In this document: one piece after another, positions 1-7,865 of the stretch
Numbering within the stretch: position 1 is the first letter of the stretch
Layout: each line of letters begins with the position of its first letter
Assembly: GCA_002898015.1 (NCBI GenBank)
Contig: BDTM01000016.1
Location: 102,535-160,843, forward strand
Length of the DNA: 58,309 nucleotides
Reading direction: 5' to 3'
DNA from: a bacterium BMS3Bbin03
GTDB taxonomy: Bacteria; Zhuqueibacterota; JdFR-76; BMS3Abin05
The notes under the pieces: model-generated
What the model was told of the DNA's origin: nothing
Seen by the model: only the letters and a program-made list of their open reading frames with translations
The model's database searches: none
Translations under genes and position numbers: made by a program

Positions 1-2022
1 GTGACGCGGAAACGGTTCATCCGGAATGCCGTGGCCGAGGTGAAAAAAGGCGGTGCAGACGGGCTGAATGTGGATTTTGAACTCCCCTATTCCAATGACC
101 GGGATGCCTTGTCGACATTTATGGCGGCTTTAACCGATTCATTTCATGCGGCCATTCCGGGATCGCGGGTGACAATTGCCACGACGGCCGTTAATTGGGG
201 CGGACGGTTCGACCGGAGAGCTCTAACTGCCGGCTCGGACGGCTTGATGATCATGGCTTACGATTACACCTGGTCGGGATCTTCCGTAACCGGCCCGGTT
301 TCCCCTTTAACCGGCGGGACTTACAATGTGACCAACACGGTTAATGAGTATTTGACGGCTTCCGATTATCAAAGAGAAAAGCTCATTCTCGGAGTCCCTT
401 ATTACGGCTACGAGTGGAAAGCCTCTTCGGAAAAAGCGCACGCGCCGGTCCTCTCCTTTGTCGGCGCACGCCTATACTCGGCGGCCGAACCCAAAGCCGC
501 TCAGTATGGCAAGCTCTGGGATTCTGTCTCTCAAACCCCCTGGTACCGCTTTAATGACGGCACGAATTGGCACCAGTGCTGGTACGATGACAGCCTTAGT
601 CTGAGCAAAAAATATAAATTGGCGCTCGAAAAAGATTTGTCCGGAATTGGCATCTGGGCGCTGGGTTATGATGGTTCCCGAACGGAATTATGGGGCGATT
701 TACGGGACCATTTCATTTCGTCGGTCGATTCGCTGCCGCCTTTTACACCCACGCATCTTGCGGTTCGGGCGCTGGGCGATTATGCGATCTCGATTCGGTT
801 TAAACCGGTTTCAAAAGCTACCGGTTATCTTCTGTTTACAAGCCTTGACGGGGTGCATTATACAAATGAATCCGGGACGCTTTATGCCGATACGCTCATC
901 ACACTAAAAAAGCTTATCCCGGATACGGTGTATTATTTTAGGGTGAAGGCCGTGAACGCCGCCGGGTCGAGTTCATGGACCGAAATGCTGGCCGCCACAT
1001 CCGCAAAAAGCATTCCCGGAATATTGATTGTCAATGGATTCGACCGGTTGACGGGGACCCAAAATACACATGATTTTATTCGGCAGCACGGCTCGTCTGT
1101 CTGGCATTTTCGGATTGCATTTAGTTCAGCCTCGAATGAAGCCGTCGAAGACGGCCGGATTGAATTAGACAATTACGCAGCCGTCGATTGGATTCTGGGG
1201 GAAGAAGGCGCCGGCACGGAAAGTTTTGGCTTTGCCGAGCAGGCGAAAGTTAAACTGTTCCTAAGAAACGGCGGAAATCTTTTTGTGTCCGGTTCGGAAA
1301 TCGGGTATGATCTTGTCGAAAAGGGTTCTCCGGCGGACCAATCCTTTTACACCAATTATTTGAAAGCGAGTTACGTATCGGACCGGGCCGGAAACGTGCA
1401 CAGCGCTTCCGGCGTGAACAGCGGCATTATGCAGGGGCTTGATCACATCAATTATGACGACGGCACCCACGGCGGCTACGATGTAGATTATCCGGACGGC
1501 ATCAAACCCGCGGGCGGCAGCACATTAATGATGGTTTACGACGGAGTCGATTATGCTCAAAAAGGCGGCGCCGGCGTTCAGTACAAAGGGACATTTGGGG
1601 GTGCCGCCCAGACCGGAAAATTGGTTTACATGAGTTTTCCGTTTGAAATGATTTACGAGAGTGGCCAGCGAAATCAAATGATGGGGCGCATTTTGACCTT
1701 TTTTGGTGCGGACACGGTGATTCGGAAAACGCCCAAAAGTGTTCCGGGCAACTTTGTGCTGGACCAGAATTACCCCAACCCGGTTTCAATTCAAAATCAA
1801 CAAACCACAACCATTCGTTTTTGGATACCCGAACCGGCACAGGTGAGAGTTGTTCTTTATGATGTTCTGGGCCGCCGTGTGGAAACGCTGTTTAAAGGAT
1901 ATGTGTCGTCCCGGGAATATCTGTTCAAGGTTGATTTACACGCGCTTCCTGCAGGCACTTATTTTTATCGCCTGCAGGCGTTAAACAGACAAATCACGCG
2001 CAAACTGATCATCGTTCATTAA
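1..2022 (+). CDS. GH18-like secreted protein with FN3 and T9SS sorting domain (5' partial)
   Basis: The gene is cut by the left window edge, so its true start and signal peptide are not visible. Residues 1-240 look like the second half of a glycoside hydrolase family 18 barrel. The catalytic strand reads DGLNVDFE, against the usual DGxDxDxE, and keeps the terminal Glu that acts as general acid. The barrel strand MIMAYDY follows. A fibronectin type III domain (about 243-333) comes next, then a Rossmann/GATase-like domain (about 338-575). The last ~85 residues are a T9SS type A sorting domain with QNYPNP and a GTYFYRL-like end, so the protein is probably exported by T9SS and surface-attached or released. 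The substrate is unknown; chitin, peptidoglycan and other N-acetylglucosamine polymers are possible. Some GH18 members with altered motifs only bind sugar. Confidence 0.82.
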   Translation: MTRKRFIRNAVAEVKKGGADGLNVDFELPYSNDRDALSTFMAALTDSFHAAIPGSRVTIATTAVNWGGRFDRRALTAGSDGLMIMAYDYTWSGSSVTGPVSPLTGGTYNVTNTVNEYLTASDYQREKLILGVPYYGYEWKASSEKAHAPVLSFVGARLYSAAEPKAAQYGKLWDSVSQTPWYRFNDGTNWHQCWYDDSLSLSKKYKLALEKDLSGIGIWALGYDGSRTELWGDLRDHFISSVDSLPPFTPTHLAVRALGDYAISIRFKPVSKATGYLLFTSLDGVHYTNESGTLYADTLITLKKLIPDTVYYFRVKAVNAAGSSSWTEMLAATSAKSIPGILIVNGFDRLTGTQNTHDFIRQHGSSVWHFRIAFSSASNEAVEDGRIELDNYAAVDWILGEEGAGTESFGFAEQAKVKLFLRNGGNLFVSGSEIGYDLVEKGSPADQSFYTNYLKASYVSDRAGNVHSASGVNSGIMQGLDHINYDDGTHGGYDVDYPDGIKPAGGSTLMMVYDGVDYAQKGGAGVQYKGTFGGAAQTGKLVYMSFPFEMIYESGQRNQMMGRILTFFGADTVIRKTPKSVPGNFVLDQNYPNPVSIQNQQTTTIRFWIPEPAQVRVVLYDVLGRRVETLFKGYVSSREYLFKVDLHALPAGTYFYRLQALNRQITRKLIIVH

Positions 2023-2095
2023 GGATCGGGAACTTTTTTCGTAACGATTCAGCCGCAAAGGAAAGATAGCAATTTTAAGCCACAGGAGAAATTAA

Positions 2096-2323
2096 ATGAA
2101 GCGAGCCGCAAAACTGCTCATTTTGGGTTTTCTTTTCGGCATTTTATTCATGAGCTGCAGCCGGAAAAAAGATCTCGAAAAAAAGCGGATTCAGCCGGCT
2201 GATACAAGTGCAGCGAGCTCAACCAAACAGAATACAGTCCCCCAAAAACCGAAAGGGTATAAAAGCATTCATCAGTTGGAATTGGAACAGCATGAAAAGG
2301 GTGCCGGGAAACCCGGGCCTTGA
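2096..2323 (+). CDS. Small predicted lipoprotein
   Basis: This is a 75-residue protein with a lysine/arginine start, a hydrophobic core and a lipobox ending FMSC, so it should be lipidated by Lgt (a copy lies at 50009) and anchored in a membrane. The mature part is short, polar, rich in Lys, Gln and Pro, and has no recognised domain. A CAGGAGAAA Shine-Dalgarno lies just before the ATG. It follows the GH18 gene by 73 bases and may share its transcript. Function unknown. Confidence 0.6.
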   Translation: MKRAAKLLILGFLFGILFMSCSRKKDLEKKRIQPADTSAASSTKQNTVPQKPKGYKSIHQLELEQHEKGAGKPGP

Positions 2324-2410
2324 TGAAGGTGATCTATTTGCCGGCAAAACGCACCCCGTGATTTCGTCTAAATAACGCATATTGCCTCTCTGCCGCTTCT
2401 TGTTTTTGTG

Positions 2411-2439
2411 TTGACTTTTGGCAATTTTTTTAGTATACT
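2411..2439 (+). promoter_or_regulatory. Sigma-70-type promoter for sppA
   Basis: TTGACT (2411-2416) and TATACT (2434-2439) are separated by exactly 17 bases. Transcription would start near 2446, giving a ~39-base leader before the sppA ATG. The leader holds a direct repeat of ACTAATTT (2453-2460 and 2465-2472). Confidence 0.7.
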
Positions 2440-2484
2440 TTAGGGCAAATAAACTAATTTAGTCACTAATTTTGGAATTAAATT

Positions 2485-3378
2485 ATGGCCAGAAAACAGG
2501 ACTGGGTAATCGGCGGTCTATTTTTATCGGCGCTTGTCATCATCATCGTTGTTTTTTGGATGTCCTTCGGAAACATTTCGGGGGGAAATATTACCACTAT
2601 TTCGAGCGGCGGCGATAAAATTGGTCTGGTTGAATTAACAGGGGTGATTTACGATTCCGGAGCGATTGTACATCAATTAAAAACTTACGGAGAGAGTCAT
2701 TCGATTAAGGCCATCGTATTTCGGGTCAATAGTCCCGGGGGCGGTGTGGCGGCTTCTCAGGAAATCTACGAACAAGTGCGGAAAATCCGTGAGTCCGGTA
2801 AACCCATTGTTGTTTCGATGGGAAGCGTGGCCGCTTCCGGCGGGTACTACGTGTCTTGCGGTGCCGATTCGATTGTGGCAGATCCCGGAACAACCACAGG
2901 CAGTATCGGTGTCATTTTGGAATCCACAAATATGGAAGGGTTGTTCAAGAAACTGGGGCTGCGTGTCGTTGTGGTAAAGAGCGGAAAATTTAAGGATGCC
3001 GGTTCCCCGTTCCGAAAAATGACCCCGGCGGAAAGAGCTTATTTTCAGAAATATGTGGACAATGCCTTTTATCAGTTTGTCCGGGTGGTTTCAAAAGAGC
3101 GGCATCTTTCGGAGAGTGATGTGTTGAAAATCGCAGACGGCAGAATTTTTACGGGGGAGCAGGCGCTGAAACTGGGACTTGTGGATAAAATGGGCACGTA
3201 CGAAGACGCCATTCAATTGGCGGCAAAGATGGCCGGGATTAAAGGGAAACCGACGCTTGTGAAAATGAGAAAGCGGAAGATTTCCGTTTTTGATTTATTG
3301 TTCTCTGATGTGCAGGGGCTTCTCGGGAAAATCCAATCGGCTCCCATGCTGCGGTATCAGATGGAACTGAATTTATAA
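2485..3378 (+). CDS. sppA: Signal peptide peptidase SppA, short form
   Basis: This is a membrane-bound serine protease of the S49 family that degrades signal peptides left after secretion. An N-terminal transmembrane helix (about residues 9-27) is followed by the protease domain. The nucleophile is Ser118 in ASGGYY and the general base is most likely Lys170 in GKFKDAGSP, giving the Ser-Lys dyad of the family. At 297 residues it is the one-domain form found in Bacillus and archaea, half the length of the E. coli enzyme. The gene has its own promoter and a weak ribosome site. The HU gene follows by 35 bases. Confidence 0.92.
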   Translation: MARKQDWVIGGLFLSALVIIIVVFWMSFGNISGGNITTISSGGDKIGLVELTGVIYDSGAIVHQLKTYGESHSIKAIVFRVNSPGGGVAASQEIYEQVRKIRESGKPIVVSMGSVAASGGYYVSCGADSIVADPGTTTGSIGVILESTNMEGLFKKLGLRVVVVKSGKFKDAGSPFRKMTPAERAYFQKYVDNAFYQFVRVVSKERHLSESDVLKIADGRIFTGEQALKLGLVDKMGTYEDAIQLAAKMAGIKGKPTLVKMRKRKISVFDLLFSDVQGLLGKIQSAPMLRYQMELNL

Positions 3379-3413
3379 ATATACAGTATTTAAGACGTAT
3401 TTAGGAAATTGCT

Positions 3414-3725
3414 TTGAATAAGCAAGACATTGTGAACATTATTGCGGAAGGAACGGGTTTAACAAAGCTTGAAACAGCGGCAGTTGTGGATGCTTTTTTG
3501 GCGACGGTTTCGTATGCCCTTGGAAATGGAAACCGGGTTGAATTGCGCCGGTTCGGCACATTTCAGGTGAAAGACCGAAAAGCGAAAAAGGCCAGAAATC
3601 CGAGAACCGGCGAGGAAGTTATGATTCCGCCCCGAAAAGTGCCGTTTTTTAAACCGTCACCTGAATTTCAAAAATTTGTTCAAGAGCAACTGAAAGCAAA
3701 TGAACCGGAACAGAACGCTTCATGA
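3414..3725 (+). CDS. HU/IHF family DNA-binding protein
   Basis: This is a nucleoid-associated protein of 103 residues that should bend and compact DNA as a dimer. The HU fold is clear: two N-terminal helices, then the beta-arm signature around RNPRTGEE with the tip Pro, and the FKPS segment that follows. The start is a TTG preceded by AGGA at seven bases; the upstream region has no better start. The C-terminus extends about ten polar residues past the usual HU end. It lies just before a tiny ribosome-type protein gene, probably in the same transcript as sppA. Confidence 0.92.
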   Translation: MNKQDIVNIIAEGTGLTKLETAAVVDAFLATVSYALGNGNRVELRRFGTFQVKDRKAKKARNPRTGEEVMIPPRKVPFFKPSPEFQKFVQEQLKANEPEQNAS

Positions 3726-3743
3726 TCAACCAGGAAAGGAGGA

Positions 3744-3845
3744 ATGCCATTGCCATGCGGTCGTAAAAGGAAACGTCATAAAATTGCCACGCACAAGCGA
3801 AAGAAAAGGTTGAGGAAAAATCGACATAAGAAAAAAATTCGTTAA
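3744..3845 (+). CDS. Tiny basic AURKAIP1/COX24-type protein
   Basis: This is a 33-residue open frame starting MPLPCGRKRKRHK and ending RHKKKIR, with more than half Lys, Arg or His. It follows a very strong Shine-Dalgarno (AGGAAAGGAGG, 3732-3742). The central pattern KRKRHKIATHKRKKRLRK matches the short AURKAIP1/COX24 domain proteins of Bacteroidota and relatives, which are thought to be small-subunit ribosomal proteins; mitochondrial relatives are mS38/COX24. It lies 18 bases after the HU stop. Its small size makes it easy to miss. Family placement is from recognition of the motif, not a search. Confidence 0.85.
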   Translation: MPLPCGRKRKRHKIATHKRKKRLRKNRHKKKIR

Positions 3846-3916
3846 TTCATTTTTTTGAAAGAATGGAGGGTATTTTATAAGCAAAGGAGTGCTTGCTCCT
3901 TTCGGGAGTTATAAAG

Positions 3917-6130
3917 ATGCCAGCGATGCACTCGGATAGTTTTCCGCAAAAAACAATTTTGGTTATTGATGATGATGCAAGTCTTCACGACTTAAGCCGG
4001 GTTGTCCTCACCCGGATTGGGTATCGGTATGTTTCCGCTTTTAGCGGCACGGAAGGTTTGCAGCGCATCAAAGAGCATCATCCCCACATGATTTTGTTAG
4101 ATTTAATGATGCCGGACATCGATGGGGAAATGCTCTATAAGGAGCTGATTAGCAACCCGGCTTACCGGGAATTTCAAAATATCCCGGTGATTATGTTAAC
4201 GGCTCTGACGCACGACGATGAGCGAAAAAACAAGCTGCTGGAGATGGGGATTAGCGCCTATCTCAACAAGCCTTTTGGACTGAACGAACTCATTAATGTG
4301 ATCCAGAATGTTTTTATTACGCACGACATCAAACTCCGGAATGTCAGGCTGCAAGAGGAGATTAAATCCGCAAACAGCTATCTGGAGCGGCTCATTAATT
4401 ATGCCCCCGTCGGAATTTTATCCACAAACAGAGAAGGCATCATTATCCGGGTGAATTCTTTTTTTGTGCAGATGATGGCTGCGCCGGATGCCTCGATGTT
4501 CATTGGCAAAAATATCCTGGACTACCAGTTATTCAAACAGGAAGAAATCTGCAAAAAATTTGAGCAGGTCCTGAAGACGGGTGAGCCCATCAAGATCCCC
4601 GCGCTTAATCTTCAGAATGCGCGCGGCTGGTGGATTCGCGCCAATGTAAATTGTGTCGTGCTTCGGGAGGATAGCAATGAAATTAGCGGTTTGCTTTCCA
4701 TCTGGGAAGATGTGACTCAGATTGAAAAACAAACCTATGAACTTTCAATTTTACGCCAGGTTGGGCAGGCGCTGCAGCGTACCCTAAACCTGCCTGAGTT
4801 ATTGCATTTAATCCTCACCAGTATTACCGCCGGCTGTGCACTCGGATTTAGCCGGGCGATGGTTTTTCTGATCGATCCCGAAAAAAACGTTCTGGAAGGA
4901 AAAGTCGGTGTTGGGCCGATGAGTGAGGAAGAAGCCAGAGCTGTTTGGAATGAAATCTCGAAAGATCACGCGAACCTCGAAGCCTTCCTGGAAAAGTACG
5001 GTACAAATATTCCGCATGAAGAGTCTTCTTTCGGGAAAATGGTTCAGAATGTCAAAATTCCGCTCACGGAAGAAAATAATGTTCTGGTAAAAACCATCCG
5101 TGAAAAAAAACCGTTTAAAATCGACAATGCCTGGGAAAATCCGCTTGTCCCTAAAGATTTTGAAGAAACCTTTCAGGAAGACTCATTCGTCACGGTGCCG
5201 TTGAGCGCAAAGGGGCGTGTGATCGGCATCATTGTTGCAGATAACAAGTACAGCGAGTTCCCGATCGAGGATGATCGTGTGGAGTTGTTAATGTTATTCG
5301 CCAATCAGGCGGCGCTGGCCATCGAAAATGCGGAGGCATATAAGAAATTAGAGGACAAAGTGGCGCAGTTGAACGAGGCGTTTGAACGCCTTCAGGAAGC
5401 CCAGGACCGGCTGCTTCGCTCCGAAAGGCTGGCGGTCATCGGGAAAATGGCGGCGCACGTGGCCCATGAAATCCGCAATCCTCTCACCGCAATCGGGGGA
5501 TTCGCCCGTCGCATTTTGGAACATCCGGATGACACCCGAAAGGTAAAACAGGGCGCCGAAATTATTTCCAAAGAGGTGAATCGATTGGAAAAAATGCTGG
5601 CAAACGTCCTGAATTTTACAAAGATTGCCAGGCCGTTTAAAAAATCACGCGATATTCATCGGATTATCGACGAAGTCATTCAGCTTCACGACCCCTTGTT
5701 TAAAGACCACAAGATCACAATTGATAAATCGTATTCCCAGGACCTGCCCGAAATCTTAGTGGACGAAGACCAGATGCGGCAGGTATTTACGAATATTTTC
5801 ACAAATAGTATTTATTCAATGACCAAAGGCGGCAAGATTTTAATCACAACCGGATTAGATGATGCGTACGCAATTATCGATATTCAGGATACGGGCATCG
5901 GAATGCCTGAAGAAGTTATCGAGAACATGTTTAATCCGTTTTACACGAATCGCCAGGGCGGAACAGGTCTTGGAATGGCCGTGACCCAGAAGATTATTCA
6001 AGAACATGAAGGAAAAGTTGAAGTCATCAGCGAAGTTGAAAAGGGCACTATTTTTCGGATTTACCTTCCCTTAAAAAATCAGGAAAAAAATCTGACAAAA
6101 ATTCCCGAGGCAACCCCACAGTCAGCTTGA
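3917..6130 (+). CDS. Hybrid histidine kinase: receiver-PAS-GAF-HisKA-HATPase
   Basis: This is a cytoplasmic sensor kinase of 737 residues with no transmembrane segment. The order is a receiver domain (about 12-135, acidic pocket DDD at 18-20, phospho-acceptor Asp62 in LLDLMMPD), PAS (about 165-270), GAF (about 285-470), a short coiled coil, HisKA with the phosphorylated His in AHEIRNP, and HATPase_c with the N-box NIFTNSIYSM, DTGIGMP and GGTGLGMAV. The receiver comes first, so it may be the input end of a phosphorelay. I chose ATG 3917 because GGGAG lies eight bases upstream. A TTG at 3893 would add eight residues. No partner regulator is adjacent. Confidence 0.9.
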   Translation: MPAMHSDSFPQKTILVIDDDASLHDLSRVVLTRIGYRYVSAFSGTEGLQRIKEHHPHMILLDLMMPDIDGEMLYKELISNPAYREFQNIPVIMLTALTHDDERKNKLLEMGISAYLNKPFGLNELINVIQNVFITHDIKLRNVRLQEEIKSANSYLERLINYAPVGILSTNREGIIIRVNSFFVQMMAAPDASMFIGKNILDYQLFKQEEICKKFEQVLKTGEPIKIPALNLQNARGWWIRANVNCVVLREDSNEISGLLSIWEDVTQIEKQTYELSILRQVGQALQRTLNLPELLHLILTSITAGCALGFSRAMVFLIDPEKNVLEGKVGVGPMSEEEARAVWNEISKDHANLEAFLEKYGTNIPHEESSFGKMVQNVKIPLTEENNVLVKTIREKKPFKIDNAWENPLVPKDFEETFQEDSFVTVPLSAKGRVIGIIVADNKYSEFPIEDDRVELLMLFANQAALAIENAEAYKKLEDKVAQLNEAFERLQEAQDRLLRSERLAVIGKMAAHVAHEIRNPLTAIGGFARRILEHPDDTRKVKQGAEIISKEVNRLEKMLANVLNFTKIARPFKKSRDIHRIIDEVIQLHDPLFKDHKITIDKSYSQDLPEILVDEDQMRQVFTNIFTNSIYSMTKGGKILITTGLDDAYAIIDIQDTGIGMPEEVIENMFNPFYTNRQGGTGLGMAVTQKIIQEHEGKVEVISEVEKGTIFRIYLPLKNQEKNLTKIPEATPQSA

Positions 6131-6139
6131 AGAAAATAG

Positions 6140-7390
6140 ATGAGTGAACTTTTATCGGAGCCGCAGCAGGCTCCTGAGAAAAAAATTTATACCATTTCCG
6201 AGATCACACGGAAAATCAAACGGCTTCTTGAAAATGCCATCCCGAGTATCTGGCTTGAAGGGGAAATATCCAATTTCAAACGGCATTCATCGGGGCATAT
6301 CTATTTTGTCCTGAAAGACGAAAACAGCCAGATTTCCTGTGTGATGTGGCGGGGGCGAAATAATGGATTGTATTTTACGCCGCAGGACGGCATGAAAATT
6401 CAAGCCAGGGGGAATGTAACGGTTTATGAGAAGCGGGGGAATTATCAATTTGAAGTGCTCCAAATGCAGCCGGCCGGATTGGGTGAGCTGCAGATGGCCC
6501 TCGAGCAGCTTAAACAGAGTCTCAAAGCCGAAGGATTGTTCGATGAACAGCACAAAAAGAAGATTCCGCAATATCCTGAAAAAATCGGCATTGTGACGTC
6601 GCCCACGGGGGCGGCCATCCGGGATTTGGTGAGTGTCGTTCAGCGCAGATTTCCGTCGGTTCAATTAATCTTAAACCCGGTGCGCGTGCAGGGCGCCGAA
6701 GCGGCGGGGGAAATTGCCCGTGCCATCGATGAATTTAATGCATACGGCGATGTGGATGTTCTCATTGTCGGACGCGGGGGCGGTTCACTCGAAGACCTCT
6801 GGGCGTTCAACGAAGAGGTGGTGGCAAGAGCTATTTTCAGATCAAAAATTCCTGTGATTTCGGCAGTGGGACATGAGATAGATTTCGGCATTTCCGATTT
6901 TGTGGCGGATTTACGGGCGCCGACACCCTCCGCCGCGGCCGAGCTGGTGGTTCGCAACCGGGAAGAACTGCTGCACACCATTCAATACCTGGCGCAAAAA
7001 ATGTTTGGCCGGATTACCGCAAATGTGAATGCGTATCGGGAGAAAATCAATTATCTGGCCAATAGTTACGCCTTGCGCCGGCCTTCGGATGTGATCAAAC
7101 AATATGAACAGCGGATGGATGAGCTGAATAAGGCATTGGAAATGAATTTCACCCATCGGATCGAAATCAACAAAAGACAGGTTGAATCCCTGCGAAAGCA
7201 ATTGGAGTCTTTAAATCCGCAATCCATCTTGAAGCGGGGATACAGCATTTGTTACCGGGAGCAGAACAATGAAATTATCCGGGACGCCGCTGCATTAGAG
7301 ATCGAGGAGGGGCTGCACATCCGGTTTTACAGGGGCCGGGCGGACAGCGTTGTAAAAAAAATCTATTCCGATAAGGATCATGTCAGCTGA
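6140..7390 (+). CDS. xseA: Exodeoxyribonuclease VII large subunit
   Basis: This is the catalytic subunit of exonuclease VII, which degrades single-stranded DNA from both ends. At 416 residues it is close to family length. The N-terminal OB-fold is visible (WLEGEISNFKRHSSGHIYF). The catalytic region has GIVTSPTGAAIRD, then VGRGGGSLEDLW and SAVGHEIDF, and a long helical tail binds the small subunit. xseB follows by 43 bases from its likely start, so the two are probably co-expressed. Confidence 0.96.
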   Translation: MSELLSEPQQAPEKKIYTISEITRKIKRLLENAIPSIWLEGEISNFKRHSSGHIYFVLKDENSQISCVMWRGRNNGLYFTPQDGMKIQARGNVTVYEKRGNYQFEVLQMQPAGLGELQMALEQLKQSLKAEGLFDEQHKKKIPQYPEKIGIVTSPTGAAIRDLVSVVQRRFPSVQLILNPVRVQGAEAAGEIARAIDEFNAYGDVDVLIVGRGGGSLEDLWAFNEEVVARAIFRSKIPVISAVGHEIDFGISDFVADLRAPTPSAAAELVVRNREELLHTIQYLAQKMFGRITANVNAYREKINYLANSYALRRPSDVIKQYEQRMDELNKALEMNFTHRIEINKRQVESLRKQLESLNPQSILKRGYSICYREQNNEIIRDAAALEIEEGLHIRFYRGRADSVVKKIYSDKDHVS

Positions 7391-7433
7391 ATTTTAAGCA
7401 AAATAATTGACCGGCAAGGAGACCAGAATATTC

Positions 7434-7652
7434 ATGGTCAAACAAAGTTTTGAAAAGGCGCTTCAGCGGTTGGAAGAAATTGTGGCCGCGCTTGAAAATG
7501 GGGATATCCCTCTGGAAGATTCCATTAAAATGTTTGAAGAGGGCATGGAACTGGCACGTTTCTGTACGGAGCGCTTGAATCAGGCCGAGAAGAAATTAAT
7601 GAAACTGGCCAAAAAAGAGGACGGGAGCTTCCAACTGGAACTCATGCCGTAG
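7434..7652 (+). CDS. xseB: Exodeoxyribonuclease VII small subunit
   Basis: This is a 72-residue helical protein that coats the XseA stalk. The family pattern is clear: FEKALQRLEEIVAALENGDI, then LEDSIKMFEEGMELARFC and a helical end. The ATG at 7434 is preceded by AAGGAG (7416-7421), 12 bases away. A TTG at 7407 would lie in front of that ribosome site and is less likely. Confidence 0.92.
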   Translation: MVKQSFEKALQRLEEIVAALENGDIPLEDSIKMFEEGMELARFCTERLNQAEKKLMKLAKKEDGSFQLELMP

Positions 7653-7865
7653 GGTTAGGGAAAGCAGGATGAAACCTGAAACGGCCTGTTGGGCAAAAAC
7701 CGGAAGAAAGCAATGTAAGTTACGTGATAATCAAAGAGTTCCCTCTCCTAAACCGTTTCTTGCCGGGGGGATTTAGGGGTGTGTCATTGAGCATTCTGTG
7801 CTTAATGGCGCAATCGGTCAGGCGTATGTGTACGGCAGAAGTTTAAAATTAAAGAAGAGGACACT
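7653..7865. other. Gap between xseB and dxs without ispA
   Basis: This 213-base gap holds no open frame with a credible ribosome site. In many bacteria a polyprenyl diphosphate synthase gene (ispA) sits between xseB and dxs; here it is absent. I see a purine-rich stretch near 7767-7783 but no convincing promoter or terminator. Confidence 0.5.
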
